A stretch of 64,000 bases of DNA from assembly GCF_010820565.1 (NCBI RefSeq), contig NZ_JAAIJQ010000025.1:1-64000 (forward strand), given 5' to 3'. Every line of letters begins with the position of its first letter. Position 1 is the first letter of the stretch. The stretch comes from Thiorhodococcus minor. GTDB taxonomy: Bacteria; Pseudomonadota; Gammaproteobacteria; Chromatiales; Chromatiaceae. The notes under the pieces are model-generated. The model worked only from the letters and a program-made list of their open reading frames with translations, did not search any database and had not been told where the DNA came from. Below, piece after piece: positions 16,590 to 24,649 of the stretch. Position numbers and translations under genes: made by a program.

Positions 16590-16787
16590 TTATGCGGCGG
16601 ATGCTTCGGCGGCCTGACGCCATCTCACCAGCTCGTCAGGCGCGACGAAGCGGCGCCGACCGACCTTGTAGGAGCGGAGGCGGCCTTCGGCGATTTCTTT
16701 GTAGACGCTGGTCCGACCAAGCCCGGTGGCCTTGATCGTCTCATCGATGGATAGCCCAACGGGCTGGATCTGGCGGGGTTGTTTCAT
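16590..16787 (-). CDS. AlpA-like excisionase/regulator
   Basis: A 65-residue protein with a MerR-type winged helix-turn-helix (LSIDETIKATGLGRTSVYKEIAEGRLRSYKVGRRRFVAPDELVRWRQ). AlpA-type proteins in P4-like elements activate or modulate integrase expression and act as excisionases. It stands between the integrase and replication modules, as expected. Its ATG is the last part of a 10-bp inverted repeat whose loop holds the GGAG ribosome-binding site (16787-16820), suggesting control at the start codon. Confidence 0.8.
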   Translation of the reverse strand: MKQPRQIQPVGLSIDETIKATGLGRTSVYKEIAEGRLRSYKVGRRRFVAPDELVRWRQAAEASAA

Positions 16788-16820
16788 GTCCGCGTATCTC
16801 CGGTTGAATGTACGCGGACA
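16787..16820 (-). promoter_or_regulatory. Inverted repeat enclosing the AlpA ribosome-binding site
   Basis: tgtccgcgta (16787-16796) and tacgcggaca (16811-16820) are perfect 10-bp arms around a 14-base loop. On the minus-strand transcript the loop carries GGAG and the 3' arm runs into the AUG. It may act as an mRNA hairpin or as a DNA operator. Confidence 0.6.
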
Positions 16821-16878
16821 GTATTCGGCGGGGGTGCGCGACGATCTAACGCGATTTTTCGCCCCTAATCGTCGCCGG

Positions 16879-17691
16879 TTATCGTTTCGCGCTCCGTCGC
16901 TTGCGAATCACGTTGGTCTTCGCGGGTAGTATTCGACCAAGCTGTAGCGGCCAGCCCTGCCAGGTGATGCCGGGATGGTCTTTCAACTGCTTATTCAACC
17001 GATCTCTAACTTCTTTCGGTTTAGCGCTAGGATCAATGCTCGCGCGAATGAATGCGGTCGTCACATCGAAAGCGCCCTCGGCGTCTTCCGGCATTGCGCA
17101 TCCAACATCGAGTCGCCGGCCTTTCTTGAACAGCCGAAACATGGCCTCGAGCTGAAAGGCGAGCCCCGTAAACCGAGGATCTGGAAGCCGCTTTGTCAGA
17201 GTGAGCGAAGAAGGTAATTGGAGCGGCCCAAGCCGATAATGATGGGGCGCCTCGGCTGGGCTAAACGATTCCGGGCTTCCACATTCGTCGAGAGCATCAT
17301 TCAGTAGCAAGAGCAGCCCGGTTAGCTGAAATGGATCCGCTTCATCGTCCAAGTAGCTCTCCGGCAATCTGCGAAGCATCGCCATTTTTGCTTCGTTGCC
17401 ATATAAGCCTAGGTAATCGAGAACGGTGAAGATCGCCAATCGAACGTCCTCACGACTGGCCGATCCTTGCTTATAGCTGGCCCGCAAACCTTCATTCCAG
17501 TCAGTCTCTGGCGAATACAGGACGGCCGACGTGCAAGCATGGATCGCGTTGTGCCAAATGGCGATTGAATCCCACAGTCCGGCAGATCGGTGTCTGGCCA
17601 CGTATTCACTCAGGATCTTCCTGGCCTCCTTTCCATTGCGGCTCGCCTCTATGTCTCGCTGGGTGTCTTTCCAAGCATCTGCGGAAAACAT
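16879..17691 (-). CDS. Unknown protein beside the integrase (270 aa)
   Basis: I do not recognise any domain. The protein appears all-helical and soluble, with a central segment DEADPFQLTGLLLLLNDALDECG and a basic C-terminus (KTNVIRKRRSAKR). By eye the coding sequence is clearly less GC-rich than the terminase and primase genes, suggesting a different source. The ATG at 17691 directly abuts the integrase stop, so it is probably translated from the integrase transcript. The slot between integrase and AlpA is a common cargo position in phage satellites, where anti-phage genes are often found; that makes defence a reasonable hypothesis, with no direct evidence. Confidence 0.65.
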   Translation of the reverse strand: MFSADAWKDTQRDIEASRNGKEARKILSEYVARHRSAGLWDSIAIWHNAIHACTSAVLYSPETDWNEGLRASYKQGSASREDVRLAIFTVLDYLGLYGNEAKMAMLRRLPESYLDDEADPFQLTGLLLLLNDALDECGSPESFSPAEAPHHYRLGPLQLPSSLTLTKRLPDPRFTGLAFQLEAMFRLFKKGRRLDVGCAMPEDAEGAFDVTTAFIRASIDPSAKPKEVRDRLNKQLKDHPGITWQGWPLQLGRILPAKTNVIRKRRSAKR

Positions 17692-18930
17692 CTATGATGC
17701 CTCCACCAGTCGCGCGACGGCCGCTGCCTTGTGCTCTGGCGCCAGGTGCGCATAGCGCAACGTCATCGCGAGATCGGAATGCCCCAGCAGCTCGCGGACG
17801 GTGTTCAGGTCGACGCCGGCCATGACGAGCCGGCTGGCGAAGTGATGTCGCAAGTCGTGCCAGCGGAACCCGGAGATCTCCGCCGACTCAAGCAGCGCGG
17901 TCCATGCCTTGCGGGTATTGTCGAATCGAGCGCCATCGCGGCCCTTAAAGACCAAGCCGGAGCCGTCCGTCTGCGCCTTCCATGTCTCGAGCACGGCGAC
18001 AGCCTCCGCGTTGAGCGGGATATGCCGGGTCCTGCCGCTCTTGGCGCCTGATCCATGAACGGTGAGATTGCCTCGATCCAGGTCGACGTCTGCCCATTGC
18101 AAGCTGAACAGCTCTCCACGCCTCAACCCGGTGTTGATGCTGACAAGAACCATCGGCGTCAGGTGGTCTGAGTAGATGCCGAGATCTGCCATCAGCTCGC
18201 GCCCGCGCTCTTGCCGCCACGCATTGCCGCGCGCCCTGGCTTCCCTCGCTTCCTCGTCGCGCTGCTCGAGCGCTTTTCTCAGCCGCCTCTCTTCATCCTG
18301 GGTCAGGTAACGGACCACGCCTGCATTGTCGACCTTCGCCGGCTTGACCTTGCCCAGGGGGTTTCGGTCGATCAGTTCCCAATCGATCGCGCGTTGCAGC
18401 GCTGCCTTGAGCGCGGAGAGATCGCGGTTGACGGTTGCCGGCGTCCGGCCTTGCTGCAATCGCGCCTTGCGCCACTTTTCGATGTTCCAGGCTGTGAGCT
18501 GATCCAGGGGTGTATCGCCGAACTCCTCGAAGAAGCACGCCTTGATGCGAGCGACCAAGGCGGTGCCGGTCTTGCGGTTGGCGCTCACCCAGTCCGAGTA
18601 GGTGGTCTCGATGAAGTGGCGCAGCGTCGGGACGGTCTCGCCTGCGTCGACGGCGAGCGCGGCCTTGGGGTCGCGACCATCGGCGACGGCACCCAGTGCG
18701 ACCTTGGCCTTAGCTCTGCCTTGCGCTGGCGTCAGGATCGCGGCATCGCCCAGGGTGACGCGGCGCGCGCGCCCCAGCTGGACGATGTACGACATCCGGC
18801 CGGAAGGCTGCACGCGCAGGATGAAGCCCTTCAGGTCGCGGTCGCGGATCTCGATCGGTTTAGGGATCTCGCCGGCCTTCGCGTCCTTGGCGTAGCGCTG
18901 GACAAGTCGCTGCGTGATGGTCTCTTGCAT
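17692..18930 (-). CDS. int: Tyrosine-recombinase integrase
   Basis: A 412-residue P4-type integrase that inserts and excises the element at tRNA-Pro. It has an N-terminal arm-binding (DUF4102-like) domain (PIEIRDRDLKGFILRVQPSGRMSYIVQLGRARRVTLGD), a SAM-like core-binding domain, and a catalytic domain with Arg in TGLRRGEL, His-x-x-Arg in WHDLRHHFAS and the nucleophile Tyr in LAMTLRYAHL. All catalytic residues are present. I chose the ATG at 18930 (MQETITQRLV) because a GGAG lies 9 bases before it; the frame itself is open to 19026. attR is 178 bases upstream of the start. Confidence 0.93.
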   Translation of the reverse strand: MQETITQRLVQRYAKDAKAGEIPKPIEIRDRDLKGFILRVQPSGRMSYIVQLGRARRVTLGDAAILTPAQGRAKAKVALGAVADGRDPKAALAVDAGETVPTLRHFIETTYSDWVSANRKTGTALVARIKACFFEEFGDTPLDQLTAWNIEKWRKARLQQGRTPATVNRDLSALKAALQRAIDWELIDRNPLGKVKPAKVDNAGVVRYLTQDEERRLRKALEQRDEEAREARARGNAWRQERGRELMADLGIYSDHLTPMVLVSINTGLRRGELFSLQWADVDLDRGNLTVHGSGAKSGRTRHIPLNAEAVAVLETWKAQTDGSGLVFKGRDGARFDNTRKAWTALLESAEISGFRWHDLRHHFASRLVMAGVDLNTVRELLGHSDLAMTLRYAHLAPEHKAAAVARLVEAS

Positions 18931-18997
18931 GGCGTCTGCTCCGTGTCGGCGACCGTCGAAATCCGGGGTTCGGGGGATGGCAGCGGTCGGCGAGGTT

Positions 18998-19011
18998 GCA
19001 CTTATAAGTGC
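18998..19011. promoter_or_regulatory. 14-bp perfect palindrome upstream of int
   Basis: gcacttataagtgc is a perfect palindrome 68 bases before the integrase start codon and includes a TATAAG that could be part of a -10 box. It is a candidate operator for AlpA or another repressor. Confidence 0.5.
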
Positions 19012-19108
19012 CAGAATAGCAGACAAAGGCGAATAGTCGCGCCCTTTAGCGGACTATAACCGATTGTTTTTCATGCAAGTCACTGATCGTGCAAGAGCAT
19101 GAATCGGT

Positions 19109-19153
19109 TTCGGGAGGCAGAAGTCGCTGGTTCGAATCCAGTCACCCCGACCA
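19109..19153 (+). repeat. attR: 45-bp copy of the tRNA-Pro 3' half
   Basis: Identical to 6812-6856. It lacks the 5' half of the tRNA and so is not a second tRNA gene. It marks the right end of the element. Confidence 0.93.
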
Positions 19154-19166
19154 AATTTCCCGATAC

Positions 19167-19195
19167 GAAAAAGCCGGTTACGACCGGCTTTTTTG
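19167..19195. terminator. Terminator just outside attR
   Basis: agccggt/accggct with loop tacg, flanked by A and T runs. It probably is the original terminator of tRNA-Pro, separated from its gene by the insertion. Confidence 0.8.
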
Positions 19196-19883
19196 TGCCC
19201 TCCTGACCTCGCTCCAACAGTGCAAGAACTAGCGCCCATTCCCACATCGCTCGCTCCGGCCCGCGGTCGCGTGCGCAGGCCCTCGTTCCACTTCGCAGCG
19301 ACCGCCGATATCCCACTCATCCGATCTTGAGCGCGCAGTAGAGTGGTTGATCCGATGGCACGCTGGACCCGATTCCAATTCCCCTGACGCGAGAATGAGC
19401 AGTCGGCCACCGACGATGGGCCTCCATACATGGAGGCCCCGCGATGCAAGAGGAAAATCGCCGATTGGCGGAAAGAACCGTTGCAGCCATACATCCAGCA
19501 TCGTCGTGCGCGAGCAAGCTCGCCGCGCCTACCCTGATGGAATCCGCGAAATCGGCCCCGTTCGCCTGACCGACGGGGCGTGTCCGAGGAAAACCTATCG
19601 CGGCGCAGCGCTCGAAATGACTCGCCCAGGGGCGGTCCTTGGCCACCACAGGCGAGGGCTTGGACTGTCGCGAGCCCCGGCCGGATGAGCACGGCGAAGG
19701 CGTTTGCGAGCGCTGCCGCCCGGTGGGCAGCGGACAAGGCGGAGCCCATGCGGCCATTGCGGGTCGCGTAGCCACATCACCATCGATCACAGTCTGTGTC
19801 GATCGGTCAGGGGGGAGACCGCCGACGCCATGCTATCCTTCTATCGCCGTTCATCAAGCAAATCACCCCCGGAGTCCTGCGCC
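19196..19883. other. Gene-free stretch with one strong palindrome
   Basis: No open frame here has convincing start, codon pattern or family match. A 10-bp inverted repeat with a 2-base loop (gggcctccat/atggaggccc, 19418-19439) is the only structured item I see. Confidence 0.5.
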
Positions 19884-21167
19884 ATGCCAACTCCCGCGGT
19901 CTCTACTTCGCGGCGTCGCTCTTCCCTGCTTGAAGGAGCCAGTTTCAGCGCCGTCGTCGGAGGGCTGGCCGTTGTGGTCGGCCTGCCTGGCTGCAGCCAG
20001 GAGCAAGGCAGCCAGCCCCTTCCCTCGCCGCCCACCGTTGGGGTAATCGAGGTCGCTAAGCAGAAGGTCAATCCCTTCTTCGAGTTCGTTGGCAAAACCC
20101 GGCCGAAGGAAAGCGTCGCGCTGCGGGCGCGTGTCACGGGTTTTTTGGAGGAGCGCGCCTTCGAGGAAGGGGGCAAGGTCGAGGTCGACCAAGTCCTGTT
20201 CCGCATCGAGCCCGAGCAGTATGCGGCGACCGTTGCGCAGGCAGAGGCTGCCTTGACTGCGGCCAAGGCGACGCTGAACCAGGCGCGTGTGGACCTGGCA
20301 CGCTATCGGGAGCTCGCCGAGACCAAAAACATCAGCCAGCAAAAGGTGGACGAGGCCGAGGCACGGGTGCTCGTGGAAGAGGCTGCAGTCGAGACGGCCG
20401 CGGCGGACTTGCGCAAGACCCGGCTGGACCTCGACTATACCGAAATCAAGGCGCCAATCGCCGGTCGCATCGACTTGGCCGCCTACGACGTCGGCAACCT
20501 GGTCGGTCCGGACAGCGGGGTCATGGCCACCATCAACAAGATGGACCCGCTTGACGTCACCTTCTCCATCGCCGAGACCTGGTACTTGGAGCTCGCTCGA
20601 ATCGAGATTGACTCCGAGCGCACTGGCCAAGACATCGATGAATACGCCCATGTCCCGCTCATCAAGCTGCCGGATGGCACCCTCTATGAGCATCAAGGCA
20701 CCTTCGATTTCTTCGACAACAAGGTCGACGAAAAGACGGGCACTGTGCTGATCCGCGCCGAGTTCCCAAATCCGGATCGGCTGCTATTGCCAGGCCAGTT
20801 CGTGACCGTCGTCGTCGAGCGCAGGGAGGCCCTGGACAAGGTGCTGGTGCCTCAGGCGGCGGTGCTGACGGATCAGGCTGGCTTCTACGTCCTACTGGTC
20901 AACAAGGATGACAAGGTCGAGAGCCGCCGCATCCAGACCGGGCAGAGGTTCGGCGCGAGCTGGGTCGTCGAGAAAGGACTGAAGCCCGGCGAGCGGATCG
21001 TTCTCTATGGCATCCAGAAGGTCCGCCCCGGCCTGTCCGTCAAACCGGAGCTGACAGCGGCGCCGAGTGTCGCGGCGACGAGCGAGGATGCCGCAGACAT
21101 ACCAGAGGTGGAGATCGTGCCGGAGGAAGACTCCAGCCAGGCAAGGCCGTCAGCCAGATCTGAGTAA
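19884..21167 (+). CDS. RND efflux periplasmic adaptor (membrane fusion) lipoprotein
   Basis: A 427-residue adaptor that links an inner-membrane RND pump to an outer-membrane channel. The chosen ATG at 19884 has GGAG nine bases upstream and gives a lipoprotein signal peptide ending LPGC|SQ. The protein has the lipoyl/beta-barrel signature (VALRARVTGFLEERAFEEGGKVEVDQVLFRIEP), a long alpha-hairpin coiled coil (AEAALTAAKATLNQARVDLARYRELAETKNISQQ) and the return strand DYTEIKAPIAGRIDLAAYDVGNLV. The C-terminal tail is acidic. The pump gene follows after 128 bases. No regulator or outer-membrane channel gene is adjacent, so it probably uses a channel encoded elsewhere. Confidence 0.93.
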   Translation: MPTPAVSTSRRRSSLLEGASFSAVVGGLAVVVGLPGCSQEQGSQPLPSPPTVGVIEVAKQKVNPFFEFVGKTRPKESVALRARVTGFLEERAFEEGGKVEVDQVLFRIEPEQYAATVAQAEAALTAAKATLNQARVDLARYRELAETKNISQQKVDEAEARVLVEEAAVETAAADLRKTRLDLDYTEIKAPIAGRIDLAAYDVGNLVGPDSGVMATINKMDPLDVTFSIAETWYLELARIEIDSERTGQDIDEYAHVPLIKLPDGTLYEHQGTFDFFDNKVDEKTGTVLIRAEFPNPDRLLLPGQFVTVVVERREALDKVLVPQAAVLTDQAGFYVLLVNKDDKVESRRIQTGQRFGASWVVEKGLKPGERIVLYGIQKVRPGLSVKPELTAAPSVAATSEDAADIPEVEIVPEEDSSQARPSARSE

Positions 21168-21295
21168 TCCCGGACGCATGCCGGCTATTTGCGTCAATGT
21201 GCCACCTGGCTGCGCGCCCTTGTGGTCAATCGCTGAGCCCGAGTCGCTTCGGACAGGCGCAACAGATCGAACGCTCACCCTGAGGGAGCCCCCTG

Positions 21296-24200
21296 ATGCC
21301 CCTATCCAAGTTCTTCATCACCCGCCCGAAGTTCGCCTTCGTCATCTCCATCGTCATCTCGCTGGCCGGCGCCCTGGCGCTGATGGGGCTGCCCGTGGCG
21401 CAGTTCCCGGAGATCACGCCGCCGACGGTCAGCGTCAGCACCCAATACGCCGGTGCCAGCGCCGACGTGGTCGAGCAGACCGTGGCCGCTCCGATCGAGC
21501 AGCAAATCAACGGTGTCGAGGACATGATCTACATGTCCAGCAAGTCGGATAACGACGGCCGCTACAGCCTGACCGTGACCTTCGACATCGGCACGGACGC
21601 GGACATGGCCCAGGTCAAGGTCCAGAACCGTGTCTCCACCGCCCTGCCGTCGCTCCCGCAGGAGGTCCAGCGCCAGGGCGTCAAGACCGAGAAGCAGTCC
21701 ACCAACATGCTGCTGATCGTCAACCTCTTCTCGCCGAACGAGACCTGGGACGGGCTCTTCCTCAACAACTACGCGACCATCAACGTCAAGGACACCCTGG
21801 GTCGCGTCGAGGGTGTTGGCAAGGCGGAGATCCTCGGCGTCATGGACTACGGTATGCGCTTCTGGCTGAAGCCGGATCGCATGACGGCGCTCGGCGTGAG
21901 CGTCGCCGACATCCAGAATGCCGTGTCCGAGCAGAACGTCCAGGTCCCGGCGGGGCAGATCGGGGGGCAGCCGGCGCCGCCGGACACCCAGTTCCAGTAC
22001 ACGGTCACGACCAAGGGGCGCCTCGCGGAGGTCGATGAATTCGCCAACATCATCATCCGCATGGAGCCGAACGGATCGGCGATTCGGGTCAAGGACGTCG
22101 CCCGGGTCGAGCTTGGCGCTCAGGCCTACTCGGCCGCCGGCCGGCTCGACGGCCGGCCCGCCGTAGTGCTCGCCGTCTACCAGACCCCGGATGCCAACGC
22201 CCTGGCGACCGCGGATGCGGTCAAGGCCGAGCTGGCCTCCCTGGCCGAGCGCTTCCCGGACGATGTCGAGTACGCCATTCTCTACGACACCACCAACTTC
22301 ATCGCGGCCTCGATCGCCGAGGTGAAGGAGACGCTCTTCGTGGCCGTCGGCCTGGTGGTGCTGGTGGTCTTCATTTTTCTCGGCGACTGGCGCTCGACGC
22401 TGATCCCCGGCATCGCCATCCCGGTCTCGCTGATCGGCACCTTCGCGGTGCTGGCCGCGGTCGGTTTCACGCTGAACACCATCGTCCTCTTCGCGCTGAT
22501 CCTGGCGATCGGCATCGTGGTCGACGACGCTATCATCGTCGTCGAGAACGTGCAGCGACTCATGGAGGAAGAGGGGCTGGATCCGAAGGCGGCCACCGCC
22601 AAGGCCATGGACCAGGTGGGCGGCGCGGTCATCGCGACCACCCTGGTGCTGCTCGCCGTGTTCGTGCCTGTGGGCTTCATGCCGGGTATCACGGGGCAGA
22701 TCTACCAGCAGTTCGCCGTGACCATCTCGGTCGCGGTGGCCATCTCATCGATCAATGCGCTGACGCTGAGCCCGGCCCTCTGCTCGGTACTGCTCAAGCC
22801 CGGCCAGAAGCCGATCAAGTGGCTCGGTTGGTTCGATAGGCTCTTCACGCGACTGACCAACGGCTACACGGCCGCCGTGCGCACCACGGTCAAGGTGGCG
22901 GCCTTGGTCATGGTCGTCTACGCGGGACTGATCGGCGGCACCGTCTGGATGTTCGGCAACCTGCCGAGCGGCTTCCTGCCTGAGGAGGATCAGGGCTACT
23001 TCTTCATCGAGCTGCAGCTTCCGGACGCGGCCTCGCTGACCCGCACCGAGGTGGCGCTCGACCGGTTGGAGCAGCAGTTGCTGGAGATCCCAGGCGTGAC
23101 CAACGTCATCTCGGTGGCCGGCTTTTCGCTGCTGAACAGCGCCTTTGGCTCGAACAGCGCACTGGTCATCCCGGTGCTCGCCCCCTGGGCCGAGCGCGAG
23201 GCGCCCGAGCTCCGGCTGCGTGCCATCGTCGCTAAGGCCCAGCGGATCGCCGCCGGCACCAGCGAGGCCAACGTCATTCCCTTCGTGCCACCGGCCATCC
23301 CAGGTCTCGGTAGCTCGGGCGGCTTCTCCTTCGTGCTGCAGGACATGACCGGCGGGGACATCCAGGAGTTCGCCTCGGTCATGCGCGGCTTCATCGTCGC
23401 CGCCAACGAGCATCGCGCCATCGGCAGCGCCTACAGCACCTTCCGCGCCGACGTACCCATGCTCTACCTGGAGGTCAACCGGGACAAGGTGCAGACCCTT
23501 GGCGTCGCCATGAGCGAGGTCTTCGCCACGCTGCAGGCCCAGCTCGGCTCGACCTACATCAACGACTTCAACAAGTTCGGCCGCACCTGGCGGGTCATGG
23601 CCCAGGCCGAGAGCGCCTTCCGCAACAATCCGAGCGACATCGTGCGGCTGTTCGTCCGCAGCAAGGCCGGCGACATGGTGCCCATGGCGACGCTGGCCGA
23701 GGTCGAGTCCAAGACGGGTCCGCAGATCGTCCCGCGCTACAACCTCTTCCGCTCGGCCGACATCTCCGGCAGCCCGGCCCCAGGCTTCAGCTCCGGCCAG
23801 GCCATCGCCGCCATGGAGGAGACGGCCAATGAGACCCTGCCCTCCGGCTTTGGCTACGAGTGGACCAGCATGAGCTACCAGGAGATCCGGGCCGCAGGTC
23901 AGGCGCCGATCATTTTCAGTCTAGCCCTTTTGTTCGTCTATCTCTTCCTGGTCGCCCAGTACGAGAGCTGGTCGATCCCACTGGCTGTGCTGTTGGCCGT
24001 GCCGGTCGCGGTCTTCGGCGCCCTGGGTGCGACCGGCGTCTCTGGTCTCGACGTCAACCTCTACACCCAGATCGGCCTGGTCATGCTGATTGGGCTGGCG
24101 GCCAAGAATGCCATCCTGATCGTCGAGTTCGCCAAAGAGCAGCGCGAGACCGAGGGCCTGAGCATCTATGATGCCTCCGTCAAGGCCGCCCGGATGCGCT

Positions 24201-24442
24201 TTCGCGCCGTGATGATGACGGCGCTGTCCTTCCTGCTCGGCATCATCCCGCTGGTGGTCGCCAGCGGCGCCGGCGCCGGCTCCCGGGTGGCGCTGGGCAC
24301 CGCTGTGTTCGGCGGCATGCTCGCGGCGACCGTCGTGGGCACGCTGCTGATTCCCGTCATGTACTTCGTCGTGCAGGGGGTGCGAGAGAAGATCAAGGGA
24401 TGGGTCGGGGGAAGTCCGGCACCCGCACAAGCACCCGAGTGA
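21296..24442 (+). CDS. RND multidrug efflux permease (HAE1 family)
   Basis: A 1048-residue AcrB/MexF-like proton-driven pump with 12 predicted membrane helices in two repeats, each followed by a large periplasmic loop. Visible marks are the start [21 protein letters not shown], the TM4 charged stretch [20 protein letters not shown] (its Asp pair carries protons), and the second-half helices [34 protein letters not shown] and [16 protein letters not shown]. Length and motifs are complete. It exports hydrophobic or amphiphilic compounds; the substrate cannot be told. It forms an operon with the adaptor upstream. Confidence 0.95.
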   Translation: MPLSKFFITRPKFAFVISIVISLAGALALMGLPVAQFPEITPPTVSVSTQYAGASADVVEQTVAAPIEQQINGVEDMIYMSSKSDNDGRYSLTVTFDIGTDADMAQVKVQNRVSTALPSLPQEVQRQGVKTEKQSTNMLLIVNLFSPNETWDGLFLNNYATINVKDTLGRVEGVGKAEILGVMDYGMRFWLKPDRMTALGVSVADIQNAVSEQNVQVPAGQIGGQPAPPDTQFQYTVTTKGRLAEVDEFANIIIRMEPNGSAIRVKDVARVELGAQAYSAAGRLDGRPAVVLAVYQTPDANALATADAVKAELASLAERFPDDVEYAILYDTTNFIAASIAEVKETLFVAVGLVVLVVFIFLGDWRSTLIPGIAIPVSLIGTFAVLAAVGFTLNTIVLFALILAIGIVVDDAIIVVENVQRLMEEEGLDPKAATAKAMDQVGGAVIATTLVLLAVFVPVGFMPGITGQIYQQFAVTISVAVAISSINALTLSPALCSVLLKPGQKPIKWLGWFDRLFTRLTNGYTAAVRTTVKVAALVMVVYAGLIGGTVWMFGNLPSGFLPEEDQGYFFIELQLPDAASLTRTEVALDRLEQQLLEIPGVTNVISVAGFSLLNSAFGSNSALVIPVLAPWAEREAPELRLRAIVAKAQRIAAGTSEANVIPFVPPAIPGLGSSGGFSFVLQDMTGGDIQEFASVMRGFIVAANEHRAIGSAYSTFRADVPMLYLEVNRDKVQTLGVAMSEVFATLQAQLGSTYINDFNKFGRTWRVMAQAESAFRNNPSDIVRLFVRSKAGDMVPMATLAEVESKTGPQIVPRYNLFRSADISGSPAPGFSSGQAIAAMEETANETLPSGFGYEWTSMSYQEIRAAGQAPIIFSLALLFVYLFLVAQYESWSIPLAVLLAVPVAVFGALGATGVSGLDVNLYTQIGLVMLIGLAAKNAILIVEFAKEQRETEGLSIYDASVKAARMRFRAVMMTALSFLLGIIPLVVASGAGAGSRVALGTAVFGGMLAATVVGTLLIPVMYFVVQGVREKIKGWVGGSPAPAQAPE

Positions 24443-24496
24443 TCGCGGGGCAGAGCGAGGTGGCCCACCAGAAGTGAGCCCAAGTTCGGGAGTTGG

Positions 24497-24626
24497 AACC
24501 GCAAAGGCGCCAAGGACGCGAAGAGAGCAAAAGGCGTGCTCCTAGTGCGCCCTTCAACCTCTGGTTTGTCCTGGTGGCATGCGCGACACATTGAAATCCT
24601 TTGTGCTCTTCGCGCCTTCGCGGTTT
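24497..24626. repeat. Degenerate inverted-repeat element upstream of the BCCT gene
   Basis: The left end aaccgcaaaggcgccaagg and the right end, ...ccttcgcggttt, are imperfect inverted copies about 130 bp apart. Ends of this type (aaccgcaaaggcgc) recur between genes in many proteobacterial genomes as a miniature repeat. Confidence 0.6.
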
Positions 24627-24649
24627 ACATTCACTTTGTAGGGTATCCA

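Larger units (their letters stand above)
6812..19153. mobile_element. ~12.3-kb tRNA-Pro-integrated phage-satellite-like element
   Basis: The element lies between two perfect 45-bp copies of the tRNA-Pro 3' half. All genes read leftward: tyrosine integrase, an unknown gene, AlpA-like regulator, two small proteins, P4-type primase/helicase, a TubC-like protein, an M41-like peptidase, TerS, TerL, a Mor-like activator and unknown proteins. Most adjacent genes overlap by 4-11 bases, so much of it looks like one operon. It carries DNA-packaging genes but no portal, protease, capsid, tail or lysis genes in the space available. The simplest reading is a phage satellite that packages itself into a helper's particles; a strongly deleted prophage is the alternative. 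Confidence 0.85.

Noticed and set aside
19109-19153. Second tRNA-Pro gene
   Set aside because: Only the 3' 45 bases are present; no 5' acceptor strand, D arm or complete anticodon stem precede it. It is attR.
6812-19153. Complete prophage
   Set aside because: No portal, capsid, protease, tail, lysis or repressor gene is recognisable, and the remaining unknown genes are too short for most of them.
19054-19749. 231-aa minus-strand gene right of attR
   Set aside because: It runs through attR and the terminator, has no family match and no ribosome-binding site.
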